A stretch of 64,000 bases of DNA, from assembly GCF_900625095.1 (NCBI RefSeq), contig NZ_LR130760.1, positions 222,301 to 286,300 on the forward strand, written 5' to 3'. The translations under genes were made by a program, and so were the position numbers. The stretch's first letter is position 1; each line of letters begins with the position of its first letter. Under the pieces are notes generated by a model. That model worked only from the letters and a program-made list of their open reading frames with translations, did no database searches and was not told where the DNA came from. The DNA comes from Acinetobacter ihumii (lineage in GTDB: Bacteria > Pseudomonadota > Gammaproteobacteria > Pseudomonadales > Moraxellaceae). Below, piece after piece: positions 48,605 through 57,259 of the stretch.

Positions 48605-49342
48605 TTAAGCGGTCAAAGCAAAATAACGCTGATTGTTTTGAAAACCGCGCTGATTTTGCGGACAGGAATCACGGCAAATGTCTTGCTCCGCCAAAGGCAA
48701 TGCTTTAAATAATTTCAGCTCAAGATCGGCAGGTTTATAATGTTCTGATTCATCCAGTCCATGCGGTGTATTGGAGAGAAAAATTAGACAATCCATTTCA
48801 AAACGTAATTCAATCACTTGCTGAGTATTATCAGTTTTTATATATGATAATTCTCCAACGTCATTGGGAGTAACTTTTGAAAATAAATTCAGGGTTGCAG
48901 TCAAATCCTGTTGAGCTAGACCAAACTTGGTCATTTCAACCAATAAACTGTCCAGACCATTTTGATACATCTCATTACGCGCATCCTGAAAAGTCTGAAT
49001 ACCATAATGCTGTTCAATCTGTGCAGCTGTACTTGGACCACAAAGCACGTCATTCCAACCATGGTCGTCATGTACAATTGAAGCCATAACCCGACCCAAA
49101 TCGGAATACAGGACATGCCCTTGTGTTAAAAATGCGGTGTGTTGTGCCTTTAAACTATCTGGCATATTAAAGCGTTCCAGCTTTTCCGCCGCATTAACCA
49201 GATAAAGTGAAAGATTGGCATTTGCACCGAGTGAAGTAATTTGTAGAACTGTGCCTTTTTGCAAACGACCTGACCAATGATGCCCCTTAGGCAGTGACTC
49301 ATTCCAAAGTATGTTTTGGTCGTGATAATGTACAGCGTTCAT
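48605..49342 (-). CDS. Carboxyguanidine deiminase subunit, UAAP2 type (DUF1989)
   Basis: 245 aa, matching urea-carboxylase-associated protein 2, the partner of the next gene. The shared DUF1989 frame is seen (GHHWSGRLQKGTVLQITSLG, NMPDSLKAQHTAFL, GRVMASIVHDDHGWNDVLCGPS), but the cysteine set is poorer than in the UAAP1 subunit, so this one may be structural. ATG 49342 follows AAGGAG and lies 30 bases behind the guanidine-I riboswitch. First gene of unit C. Confidence 0.88.
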   Translation of the reverse strand: MNAVHYHDQNILWNESLPKGHHWSGRLQKGTVLQITSLGANANLSLYLVNAAEKLERFNMPDSLKAQHTAFLTQGHVLYSDLGRVMASIVHDDHGWNDVLCGPSTAAQIEQHYGIQTFQDARNEMYQNGLDSLLVEMTKFGLAQQDLTATLNLFSKVTPNDVGELSYIKTDNTQQVIELRFEMDCLIFLSNTPHGLDESEHYKPADLELKLFKALPLAEQDICRDSCPQNQRGFQNNQRYFALTA

Positions 49343-49370
49343 AACAACTCCTTATCGGATTAATTCAGCA

Positions 49371-49475
49371 AATCTCCCGGGCTTTTATCCCTCCGTGTAG
49401 TTCTTACGAACCGTGATCTCTCGGACCAGTCATGTTGACAAAAACAACATCGGAACCCTAGACCACTTTCTGTGT
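49371..49475 (-). ncRNA. Guanidine-I riboswitch (ykkC subtype 1)
   Basis: On the minus strand the consensus blocks appear in order: CTAGGGTTCCG (49461-49451), a variable hairpin with ATGTTG / CAACAT arms, ACTGGTCCGAGAG, then ACACGGAGGGATAAAAGCCC and CGGGAGA. These are the conserved ykkC/yxkD motifs. The predicted sigma-54 start is only a few bases upstream, so the aptamer opens the mRNA. No terminator is seen before ATG 49342, which suggests translational control. Confidence 0.93.
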
Positions 49476-49486
49476 TAATTCTTAAG

Positions 49487-49504
49487 AAGCAAAGCACATG
49501 CCAA
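49487..49504 (-). promoter_or_regulatory. Sigma-54 promoter of guanidine unit C
   Basis: TTGGCATGTGCTTTGCTT on the minus strand: exact TTGGCA...TTGC with GG-N10-GC. The predicted start near 49478 lies directly before the guanidine-I aptamer. Confidence 0.8.
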
Positions 49505-49508
49505 ATTA

Positions 49509-49536
49509 GTAATACTTTTTTATTTTTTTGTAATAC
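49509..49536 (-). promoter_or_regulatory. 28-bp GTAWTAC-N14-GTAWTAC operator, unit C
   Basis: GTAATAC at 49509-49515 and 49530-49536 (plus-strand reading), 21 bp start to start as at the other two sites. Here it lies just upstream of the -24 box instead of over the start, so the regulator may act differently at this promoter. The 190 bp beyond it to 49730 hold nothing else recognised. Confidence 0.65.
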
Positions 49537-49730
49537 TTAAATTTAAAAAGATAATAATTATTTTTAAATTAACAACTTAAAATACAATAATAATTAAAGG
49601 CACACTTAAAGAACGGCCAGACTCTTGGAAATATCATTGATGAAATGATCAGATAGATATAAAAAATGCCCCATTAAGAGGCATCATTAGCAAGATACGA
49701 GCGAACAGGGAAAGTGCTATTCCCGCCTTA

Positions 49731-50231
49731 TTATTTGATCAGTTGATCAAGCAAGGCTTGATAATGTAAGTGAATATCTTCAGATAAAATTTTGTAGGCA
49801 TTATCAAACTGAACCATTGGCCAACCTTCTTTCCAGAATGGGAAAATATCATGCAAATCTTTCGTGACAACGCCATCTTCAAGCGTAATGGCTTGGGCAA
49901 CTTGCGCCAAGACTTGTGCTGTTTCTGCACCATCCACAGCTAGATAATCAATTCCATGTGCTTTTAATATGCGAATGCGGTCTTTTTTATAACGAATTTT
50001 CTTTGCTTGAGCAGGATTCAATCCCAATGCCAATGTGACTGCTTCTACAAATTTTTCTTCAAAATTTTTGTTTAATGCGACCAGTGCTTGTTTATGTGCT
50101 TCTTGTCGACCTGCTTTTCCCCCATTACGAATCATCTCTTTCGCTTCAACATCAAGCTCATCTTTCTTCATTGACTTTAAAATATCTAAAATTTCGATAT
50201 CTGTTAACGATTCGTGAGATTGGTCTGTCAT
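49731..50231 (-). CDS. Conserved-looking hypothetical protein
   Basis: 166 aa, soluble, no signal peptide. Charged helical N-terminus (TDIEILDILKSMKKDELDVEAKEMI), a possible nucleic-acid-like basic stretch (KKIRYKKDRIRILKAHGIDYLAVDG), and an aromatic C-terminus (IFPFWKEGWPMVQFDNAYKILSEDIHLHYQ). ATG 50231 was chosen for AAGGA six bases upstream; an in-frame ATG at 50261 has none. Family not recognised; stands alone between the guanidine locus and citM. Confidence 0.65.
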   Translation of the reverse strand: MTDQSHESLTDIEILDILKSMKKDELDVEAKEMIRNGGKAGRQEAHKQALVALNKNFEEKFVEAVTLALGLNPAQAKKIRYKKDRIRILKAHGIDYLAVDGAETAQVLAQVAQAITLEDGVVTKDLHDIFPFWKEGWPMVQFDNAYKILSEDIHLHYQALLDQLIK

Positions 50232-50525
50232 GGGAGTCCTTAAAAAAAATGAAAGTGCCATTGTCGCATAAACATGATGCTGAAGTGGAATTTAAATAAA
50301 AAATCGATGACAGATTCACTACATGTTTAGGCATGCTTTTTCAAGTAACATGATATGCCGTAATATCGGTATCTGAGTAACGACCCCAACCAATATAGAC
50401 TTTAGTCGTACAAATATATTCTATAATTGCATTTTTTAGAATAAATAATAAATATAGATTCGCTTTCTACTCAAGTAAAAAGCGTATTTCATTAATAATA
50501 ATTTTTTGGGCTAAGGATTGGTTTT

Positions 50526-51866
50526 ATGCTTACTTTTTTAGGTATTAGCATGATCATGTGTTTTATGTATTTGATCATGACAAAACGTCTGAGTGCAATG
50601 GTCGCACTTATTCTCATTCCCGTTATTTTTGCACTGATCGGTTGGGGACTTGGATTCCATATCGACAGCCTAAGTCATATTGAAGTTTCAATGCTCGGCG
50701 AAACCATGCTCGAAGGCATTAAAAAACTTGCCCCAACAGGCGTGATGTTGCTATTTGCAATTATGTATTTTGCCTTAATGATTGATTCAGGATTATTTGA
50801 TCCATCTATCAAATGGATTTTGAAAATGGTCAAAGGAGATCCACTTAAAATTACATTAGGTACTGTTTTTTTAACCTTAACCGTTTCTTTGGATGGCGAT
50901 GGCTCAACTACCTATATGATCTGTGTCGCAGCCATGATGCCACTTTATAAACGTATTGGTATGAATCCACTGGTCATGACTTGTCTTATGTTATTGTCTA
51001 GTGGCGTTATGAATCTTACTCCTTGGGGTGGCCCTACAGCACGAGCAGCCAGTGCTTTACAAGTTGATGCCAGTCACGTTTTTATTCCAATGATTCCATC
51101 AATGCTCATCGCTATTGCATGGTTATTTTTTCTGGCCTATTTGTATGGAAAGTATGAACGCAAACGCTTAGGTGTCATTACTATTGATGATATTAGCCAT
51201 GCAGATAACCTGACCATCTCGAAAGATCCAGATGCGCAACGCCCGCATTTACGTTGGTTTAACGGTATTTTGACAATTGTACTAATGGCTTCATTAGTCA
51301 AAGGAATTTTACCGATGCCTATACTTTTCATGCTTGGATTCTGTATTGCATTGATTGTGAATTATCCCGATTTAAATATGCAGAAAAAACGTATTGCAAT
51401 GCATGCAGATAGTGTCCTTGCAGTCGTAGGTGTCATTTTTGCGGCAGGTGTTTTTACAGGAATCCTGACTGGAACAGGGATGGTAGAAGCCATGTCAAAA
51501 CAATTTGTGACGCTTATTCCTGAAAGCATGGGGCCTTATATGGCACCGATAACAGGTGTACTCAGTATGCCACTGACTTTTTTTATGTCCAATGATGCTT
51601 TCTATTTCGGAGTTTTGCCGATCTTGGCCGAAGCAGCAACGCATTATGGCATTGAACCTGTTGAAATTGCTCGTGCATCGATTATTGGTCAACCGATTCA
51701 TCTGCTTTCTCCATTAGTACCATCCACGTATTTACTTTGTGGTTTAGCCGCTGTGGAATTTGCCGATCATCAAAAGTTCACATTGAAATGGGCATTTGTG
51801 ACCTGTTGCGTCCTCATGGGCAGCGCATTGGTATTTGGTGTTTTTCCATTGGTGAGCATGATTTAA
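50526..51866 (+). CDS. CitMHS family citrate transporter
   Basis: 446-aa polytopic inner-membrane protein (about 11-12 helices) of the citrate-Mg2+/Ca2+:H+ symporter family. Family stretches: LGETMLEGIKKLAPTGVMLLFAIMYF, SLDGDGSTTYMICVAAMMPLY, NLTPWGGPTARAASAL and FMSNDAFYFGVLPILAEAA. Fits the organic-acid diet of the genus. Single gene; its terminator also serves cysN from the other side. Confidence 0.92.
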   Translation: MLTFLGISMIMCFMYLIMTKRLSAMVALILIPVIFALIGWGLGFHIDSLSHIEVSMLGETMLEGIKKLAPTGVMLLFAIMYFALMIDSGLFDPSIKWILKMVKGDPLKITLGTVFLTLTVSLDGDGSTTYMICVAAMMPLYKRIGMNPLVMTCLMLLSSGVMNLTPWGGPTARAASALQVDASHVFIPMIPSMLIAIAWLFFLAYLYGKYERKRLGVITIDDISHADNLTISKDPDAQRPHLRWFNGILTIVLMASLVKGILPMPILFMLGFCIALIVNYPDLNMQKKRIAMHADSVLAVVGVIFAAGVFTGILTGTGMVEAMSKQFVTLIPESMGPYMAPITGVLSMPLTFFMSNDAFYFGVLPILAEAATHYGIEPVEIARASIIGQPIHLLSPLVPSTYLLCGLAAVEFADHQKFTLKWAFVTCCVLMGSALVFGVFPLVSMI

Positions 51867-51887
51867 AATAAATTTTTTCAATAAAAA

Positions 51888-51918
51888 AACCCGCAATTTA
51901 TTTTGCGGGTCTTTTTTG
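51888..51918. terminator. Bidirectional terminator between citM-type gene and cysN
   Basis: ACCCGCAA / TTGCGGGT stem with TTTATT loop and A/T runs on both sides. Confidence 0.9.
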
Positions 51919-51932
51919 TTGAACGTAATCGA

Positions 51933-53546
51933 TTATAAACGAACCAACTCTACCACTTGATCAACGACATCTTCTACAGTTTCAGCCGTAACATCCGCAT
52001 CTGTCGCTTCGCTGACAGTGGTAATCACAACCACACCTGTTTCACGCATTAAGTGAATCTGTTCAAGGCTTAAGTCTACTTTTGCAATTGCAACAACCCC
52101 TTGTTGGATCAACAAACTTTCAAGCGCTTGTGATTGTTCAAGGACTTGTGCTGACACACCAATCACCGCAGGTTTTTGACCCAAACGTGCTGCACGATCT
52201 TCAGCAGTTACTGGGTTATTGCTCGCCGTCCATTCAACCGCAGCCTCAACCATGCCCGCGCCGACAGTCACATTACTTAAACGGTCGATGAAGATAAATG
52301 AACCTGTATAACGTGAGTCCTGATAACGATCAAACACCACGGGCGCATCAAATTCAACCGTCACATCAGCAATTGCATTCAGCTCAAGCTCTTCAACCTG
52401 AGTGTGCTCAAGCGTATTCACATTGACACGGTAATTAATCGCAGTCACTTTGGCTGGAACAGTTTGCGTACCAATTTTGACGTTGTATAGTTTGCCTTTA
52501 ACTAGCGGATGTTCAGTCATCCACACCACAGAAGCACGTACCGAACGTGAAATCAGTGGTTGCTCACCTGCACGTACTAATACGTTACCGCGCGAGATGT
52601 CAATTTCATCATTTAAAGTCAAGGTAACAGCTTGACCAGCAATGGCTTGATCAAGATTGCCATCAAAGGTCACAATCTCTTTCACCGTCGATTTTTTGCC
52701 TGATGGTAATGCCACAATTTCATCACCGACATTGATTTCACCCAATGCAATTGTTCCAGCAAAACCACGGAAATCAAGATTTGGACGATTGACATATTGA
52801 ACAGGGAAACGGAACTCATGTTTATTGGATTCGCGTTTAATTTCCACCGATTCCAAAATGCTCATCAAGGTTTGACCCTTGTACCACGGCGTACTTGCCG
52901 ATGGATTGACGACATTATCACCATTTAAGGCGGAAATTGGGACAAACAAAATATTTTCAGGACGTCGATCACCCAGTTGGCTCACAAATGCATCGTATTC
53001 AACCTGAATTTCATTGAAACGTGCTTCTGAAAACTCAACCAAGTCCATTTTATTAATCGCGACCACGATATTTTTGATCCCGAGCAAGCTTGCAATAAAG
53101 CTATGACGACGCGTTTGAGTTTGCACACCATAACGCGCATCAATCAAAATAATCGCAAGATCGGCAGTTGAAGCCCCTGTCGCCATGTTACGCGTGTATT
53201 GTTCATGTCCCGGAGTATCGGCAATGATAAACTTACGTTTTTCTGTTGAGAAATAACGATAAGCCACATCAATGGTAATACCCTGCTCACGTTCAGCCTG
53301 CAAGCCATCTACCAACAATGCCAAATCAGGTGCATCGCCTGTCGTACCGACTTTTTTACTGTCGCGGGTGACCGCTTGTAATTGATCTTCATAGATCAAT
53401 TTTGAATCATAAAGTAAGCGACCAATGAGGGTACTTTTACCATCATCGACATTACCGCAGGTCAAAAAACGCAATAAATCTTTATTTTCGTGCTGGTTTA
53501 AATACGCCAAAATGTCTTGGCTAATAAGATCTGACTGGTGAGACAT
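51933..53546 (-). CDS. cysN: Sulfate adenylyltransferase, GTPase subunit
   Basis: With CysD forms APS from ATP and sulfate, driven by GTP. EF-Tu-like G domain motifs [29 protein letters not shown] and NKMDL, followed by two beta-barrel domains. At 537 aa it is longer than the ~475 aa of E. coli CysN but shorter than CysNC fusions. The last ~100 residues ([20 protein letters not shown]...[10 protein letters not shown]) lack an APS kinase P-loop. It follows cysD by 51 bp. Confidence 0.94.
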   Translation of the reverse strand: MSHQSDLISQDILAYLNQHENKDLLRFLTCGNVDDGKSTLIGRLLYDSKLIYEDQLQAVTRDSKKVGTTGDAPDLALLVDGLQAEREQGITIDVAYRYFSTEKRKFIIADTPGHEQYTRNMATGASTADLAIILIDARYGVQTQTRRHSFIASLLGIKNIVVAINKMDLVEFSEARFNEIQVEYDAFVSQLGDRRPENILFVPISALNGDNVVNPSASTPWYKGQTLMSILESVEIKRESNKHEFRFPVQYVNRPNLDFRGFAGTIALGEINVGDEIVALPSGKKSTVKEIVTFDGNLDQAIAGQAVTLTLNDEIDISRGNVLVRAGEQPLISRSVRASVVWMTEHPLVKGKLYNVKIGTQTVPAKVTAINYRVNVNTLEHTQVEELELNAIADVTVEFDAPVVFDRYQDSRYTGSFIFIDRLSNVTVGAGMVEAAVEWTASNNPVTAEDRAARLGQKPAVIGVSAQVLEQSQALESLLIQQGVVAIAKVDLSLEQIHLMRETGVVVITTVSEATDADVTAETVEDVVDQVVELVRL

Positions 53547-53597
53547 GCTCTAACTCCACAAATTCTGAAATCTTTTCCAAACGTTCAATAAAGCTGC

Positions 53598-54506
53598 TTA
53601 GAAATAACCTTCCTGCTTTTTCTTTTCCATTGAGCCCGCTTCATCATGGTCAATCATACGACCCTGACGTTCTGAACTTGTGGCCAAAAGCATTTCCTGA
53701 ATAATCTCAGGCAAAGTATCTGCCTCAGATTCCACCGCACCCGTCAACGGGTAACAGCCAAGGGTACGGAAACGAACTGATTTCATTTGTGGAACTTCGC
53801 CTTCTTTTAGGCGCATGCGTTCATCATCCACCATGATTAAGGTACCACTACGCTCAACCACAGGACGCACCGCAGAGAAATAGAGCGGTACGATTTGAAT
53901 ATTTTCAAGATAGATATATTGCCAGATATCCAGCTCAGTCCAGTTCGACAATGGAAAGACACGAATACTTTCGCCTTTATTGACTTTACCGTTATAAAGA
54001 TTCCAAAGTTCTGGACGCTGATTTTTTGGATCCCAGCGATGTTTAGTGTCACGGAAAGAGTAAACACGCTCTTTTGCACGTGATTTTTCTTCGTCACGGC
54101 GCGCGCCGCCAAACGCTGCATCAAACTGATATTTATCCAAAGCTTGTTTTAAGCCTTGAGTTTTCATGATATCGGTGTATTTCGAGCTACCATGATCAAA
54201 GGGGTTGATGCCTGCGTCACGACCTTCCTTGTTTTGATGTACGATCAAATCAAAACCATGGGTTTTAGCCATGTTGTCACGAAAGGCAATCATGTCCTTA
54301 AATTTCCAGCCTGTATCAACATGCAATAATGGAAATGGCAATTTTGCAGGATAAAACGCTTTCAGTGCCAGATGCAGCATGACCGCCGAGTCTTTACCAA
54401 TTGAGTAAAGCATGACAGGGTTTTCAAATTCGGCTGCAACTTCACGAATAATATGAATACTTTCAGCTTCTAGCTGCTTGAGATGGGTTAATCTATCTTC
54501 AGTCAT
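53598..54506 (-). CDS. cysD: Sulfate adenylyltransferase, catalytic subunit
   Basis: PAPS-reductase-like ATP pyrophosphatase fold; makes APS with CysN. 302 aa, the same as E. coli. Motif [19 protein letters not shown], the [20 protein letters not shown] loop and the family C-terminus [11 protein letters not shown] 54506 is preferred (GGAG six bases upstream); an in-frame ATG at 54512 directly abuts the ribosome site. The start lies inside the 3' end of a 32-codon upstream ORF. Confidence 0.95.
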   Translation of the reverse strand: MTEDRLTHLKQLEAESIHIIREVAAEFENPVMLYSIGKDSAVMLHLALKAFYPAKLPFPLLHVDTGWKFKDMIAFRDNMAKTHGFDLIVHQNKEGRDAGINPFDHGSSKYTDIMKTQGLKQALDKYQFDAAFGGARRDEEKSRAKERVYSFRDTKHRWDPKNQRPELWNLYNGKVNKGESIRVFPLSNWTELDIWQYIYLENIQIVPLYFSAVRPVVERSGTLIMVDDERMRLKEGEVPQMKSVRFRTLGCYPLTGAVESEADTLPEIIQEMLLATSSERQGRMIDHDEAGSMEKKKQEGYF

Positions 54507-54597
54507 GTGCATCTCCTTTCCAGTCCGTTTTAATCATTAAGCCGCCAAGTAGTTTTTCGTCACAACTTGCGCCACCATATGGAGGAACGAGTGCCAT
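54499..54597 (-). CDS. 32-aa upstream ORF overlapping cysD
   Basis: Small [23 protein letters not shown]... preceded by TTTGGAG five bases before ATG 54597. Its TGA (54501-54499) lies 3' of the cysD ATG, so the two overlap by 8 bases and ribosomes ending the ORF could restart at cysD. It has a cysteine codon at position 12. The start VPPYGG loosely recalls the PHGG beginning of Sat-type ATP sulfurylases. A TATAAT box (54674-54669, minus) stands upstream. Leader peptide or small protein; unknown. Confidence 0.5.
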   Translation of the reverse strand: MALVPPYGGASCDEKLLGGLMIKTDWKGDAHD

Positions 54598-54629
54598 AAC
54601 AACTCCAAATTGAAAATTCGACATAACTT

Positions 54630-54657
54630 TCCAGATTGGCCTTATGCTAGATCTGGA
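54630..54657 (-). other. Small hairpin in the cysD leader
   Basis: CCAGAT...ATCTGG inverted repeat in the predicted 5' UTR, upstream of the 32-codon ORF; possible control element. Confidence 0.3.
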
Positions 54658-54846
54658 AATAGATATTCATTATAGTGATTTAAACAGTCGTTGCTTTGCG
54701 TGTTTTTTCATATGTATATCTGATTTAATCATATACAAAACATTATCGCATCGCCTGCATTTGCCCACTACGCTGATCGTAAAATAGCGTATTATGCCGT
54801 AGCCACTTGTTTCTGCCTACCCGATTTTATTGATAAGCATATCAGT

Positions 54847-56241
54847 ATGAGACATATTTCAATTTTTGGAACCTCCAGCGATGCTGGAAAATCCACCATG
54901 ACCTTTGTCATTGCCAAAATTTTACAAGATGCAGGTTTCAGCGTTGCGCCATTTAAGGCACAAAACGTTTCGAATAATGCACGAGTCTGTGATGATGGCA
55001 GTGAAATTGCGATTGCTCAATCTTTTCAGGCTGAAGTGCTCGGCATTCCAACGTCGTATCATCTGAATCCTGTATTACTCAAATCTGGGGTAGACGGACG
55101 CGCTTCGGTGATCGTGGAAGGTAAAGTCATTTCGCAGCAACATGTACTGGAATATTATCGTGATCTGGACAAGCTAAAACCAGCAGTTCAACGCTGTTTT
55201 GAATATTTGGCTGACCGTTACGATTGTGTTGTGGCAGAGGGTGCAGGCAGTCCTGTCGAACTTAACTTAATGGACAAAGACTTATCCAATATCTTTATTG
55301 CAGAAACTTATAAAACTAAAATTATTTTAGTCGCAGATATTGAAAAAGGTGGTGTATTTGCCTCGGTCTGGGGCACTTATAACCTCCTCCCTGCGCATTT
55401 ACGTGACAATGTTATCGGCGTGATCGTGAATAAATTTCGCGGTGATCTGTCTTTATTTGATGAAGGTGTGCGTATTATTGAACAAAAATTTAAGATTCCT
55501 GTTCTGGGCGTTTTACCTTATATGCCGTTTAATCTGGGTTTTGAAGACAATGCCAGCCTGCAAAATTTTGTACAGCAACCCAGTCAGCAGAAAATTAGCA
55601 TCGGTGTGATTGCCTATCCGTATATGAGCAATTACAACGATTTTGAGCCCTTAATCGCAGATGATGAAGTTTTGCTTGAATTCATCAATAGCCCGATTTC
55701 TCTGCAACGTTTTGATCTGGTGATTTTACCTGGCTCAAAACTGGTGATTCAGGATTTAAATTGGCTCAAGGAAAATGGCTTATATCAACAATTACAACAA
55801 CGTAAAACAGCGATTTTTGCCATTTGTGGTGGTTATGAAATGTTATTTCAAAATTTACATGATCCACATCAAATTGAAAATCCACAGCCTACAACAGCAA
55901 TAGGTTTAGGTTGTATTGATGATGATATTTATTTTGCCCAAGATAAAATTCTAAGCAAACACTCCTATCCAATTTTTGGGATGCAGATTGAAGGTTTTGA
56001 AATGCATCACGGCATAAGTCAAAAATATCCACTGTATTTTCAACATCAACAGATTCAGGGAACTTTTATCCATCAAATTTTTGATCACAATTCTTTTCGA
56101 ACCAAATACCTACGCGCGATCTGTTTAGATTATCAAGGTTTTGATTTTCAAGCTTATAAAATTCAACAAATCAACGAGTTTGTTGAACAATGTCGACAAC
56201 GCTTAAATGTTGATTTAATTTTGGATGTGCTTCTGGACTAA
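54847..56241 (+). CDS. cobQ: Cobyric acid synthase (CobQ/CbiP)
   Basis: ATP- and glutamine-dependent amidation of adenosylcobyrinic acid a,c-diamide. 464 aa with an N-terminal dethiobiotin-synthetase-like ATPase (ISIFGTSSDAGKSTMTFV; AEGAGSPVELNL; DIEKGGVFASVWGT) and a C-terminal class I-like amidotransferase domain with nucleophile FAICGGYEML and TFIHQIF. The usual CobQ feature FKAQNVSNNA is present. Divergent from cysD, with no other cobalamin gene in the window. Confidence 0.9.
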   Translation: MRHISIFGTSSDAGKSTMTFVIAKILQDAGFSVAPFKAQNVSNNARVCDDGSEIAIAQSFQAEVLGIPTSYHLNPVLLKSGVDGRASVIVEGKVISQQHVLEYYRDLDKLKPAVQRCFEYLADRYDCVVAEGAGSPVELNLMDKDLSNIFIAETYKTKIILVADIEKGGVFASVWGTYNLLPAHLRDNVIGVIVNKFRGDLSLFDEGVRIIEQKFKIPVLGVLPYMPFNLGFEDNASLQNFVQQPSQQKISIGVIAYPYMSNYNDFEPLIADDEVLLEFINSPISLQRFDLVILPGSKLVIQDLNWLKENGLYQQLQQRKTAIFAICGGYEMLFQNLHDPHQIENPQPTTAIGLGCIDDDIYFAQDKILSKHSYPIFGMQIEGFEMHHGISQKYPLYFQHQQIQGTFIHQIFDHNSFRTKYLRAICLDYQGFDFQAYKIQQINEFVEQCRQRLNVDLILDVLLD

Positions 56242-56514
56242 TCAATATCTTTTCAAAACAAAAGTTTTTATCATGTACAAAACCTTTATGGTTTAAATCT
56301 CAAAAGAATGCGTTCAAATTCGGTTTTCATCGCCATTCATCAAGAATAAAAAGCTTTATTGCAGTGTAAATCTCCCAGTGTAAAAACGCAGACCAAACAA
56401 ATGAAGCTTAAGCAGACATGAATGCTTTATTGTATAAATGTAACCAAGAATCATTCTCTTAAATAAAACCGCTAGTATGATGATGTAAAATTTTAATACT
56501 AGGGATAATCGTCA

Positions 56515-57201
56515 ATGACACGTGCATTTAAAACAACACTGCTTTTACTGGCTGCTTCGATGGCCAGCATGTCTGCACTTGCTGAATTTAAACAAGCCCC
56601 GTTACCTTATGCGAGCAATGCTTTAGAGCCCGCTATTGACCAGCAAACCATGGAGATTCATTACGGCAAACATCATAAGGCTTATGTCGATAATCTGAAT
56701 GCACAGATTAAAACTTATCCTGAACTTGATAAAACCGATTTAGTTCAATTACAACAGCAGATCTCAAAATATAATACTGCGGTTCGTAACAATGGTGGCG
56801 GTCATTTTAACCATAGCTTCTTTTGGGAGAGTTTAGCGCCGAGTGCGAAAACTGGTCAGCCAAGTGCCGCGCTATTGAAAAAAATCAATCAGGACTTTGG
56901 TTCACTTGATGCATTTAAACAAAAGTTTAATGAAGCTGCTTCAGGTCGTTTTGGTTCAGGTTGGGCATGGTTGATTGTTAGCGCAGATGGAAAACTTGCG
57001 ATTACCTCAACAGCAAATCAGGACAATCCATTGATGGATGTTGCAGAAACTAAAGGCACACCGTTGCTTGGTCTTGATGTTTGGGAACATGCGTATTATT
57101 TAAAATATCAAAACCGTCGTGCTGATTATATTAAGGCTTTCTGGAGTGTCGTAAACTGGAACAAAGTCAATGAGCGATATACTCAGGCTTTAAAAAAATA
57201 A
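56515..57201 (+). CDS. Exported Mn-type superoxide dismutase
   Basis: 228 aa. A Sec signal peptide (MTRAFKTTLLLLAASMASMSALA, cut after residue 23) precedes a complete Fe/Mn-SOD. Metal ligands are H49 (MEIH), H100 (NHSFFW), D188 and H192 (LDVWEHAYYLKYQNRR). The QDNPLM segment and GSGWAW favour manganese. Fe/Mn SODs are normally cytosolic, so export to the periplasm is unusual; there it would deal with external superoxide. A weak Fur-like palindrome (AAGAATCATTCTCTT, near 56450) lies upstream. Confidence 0.9.
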   Translation: MTRAFKTTLLLLAASMASMSALAEFKQAPLPYASNALEPAIDQQTMEIHYGKHHKAYVDNLNAQIKTYPELDKTDLVQLQQQISKYNTAVRNNGGGHFNHSFFWESLAPSAKTGQPSAALLKKINQDFGSLDAFKQKFNEAASGRFGSGWAWLIVSADGKLAITSTANQDNPLMDVAETKGTPLLGLDVWEHAYYLKYQNRRADYIKAFWSVVNWNKVNERYTQALKK

Positions 57202-57212
57202 CGGTTACTAAA

Positions 57213-57244
57213 AAAATAGCTTCCTGATGGAAGCTATTTTTTTT
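57213..57244. terminator. Bidirectional terminator between sod and lysS
   Basis: ATAGCTTCC / GGAAGCTAT stem with A/T runs on both sides. Confidence 0.9.
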
Positions 57245-57259
57245 AAATGACACTTTTAC

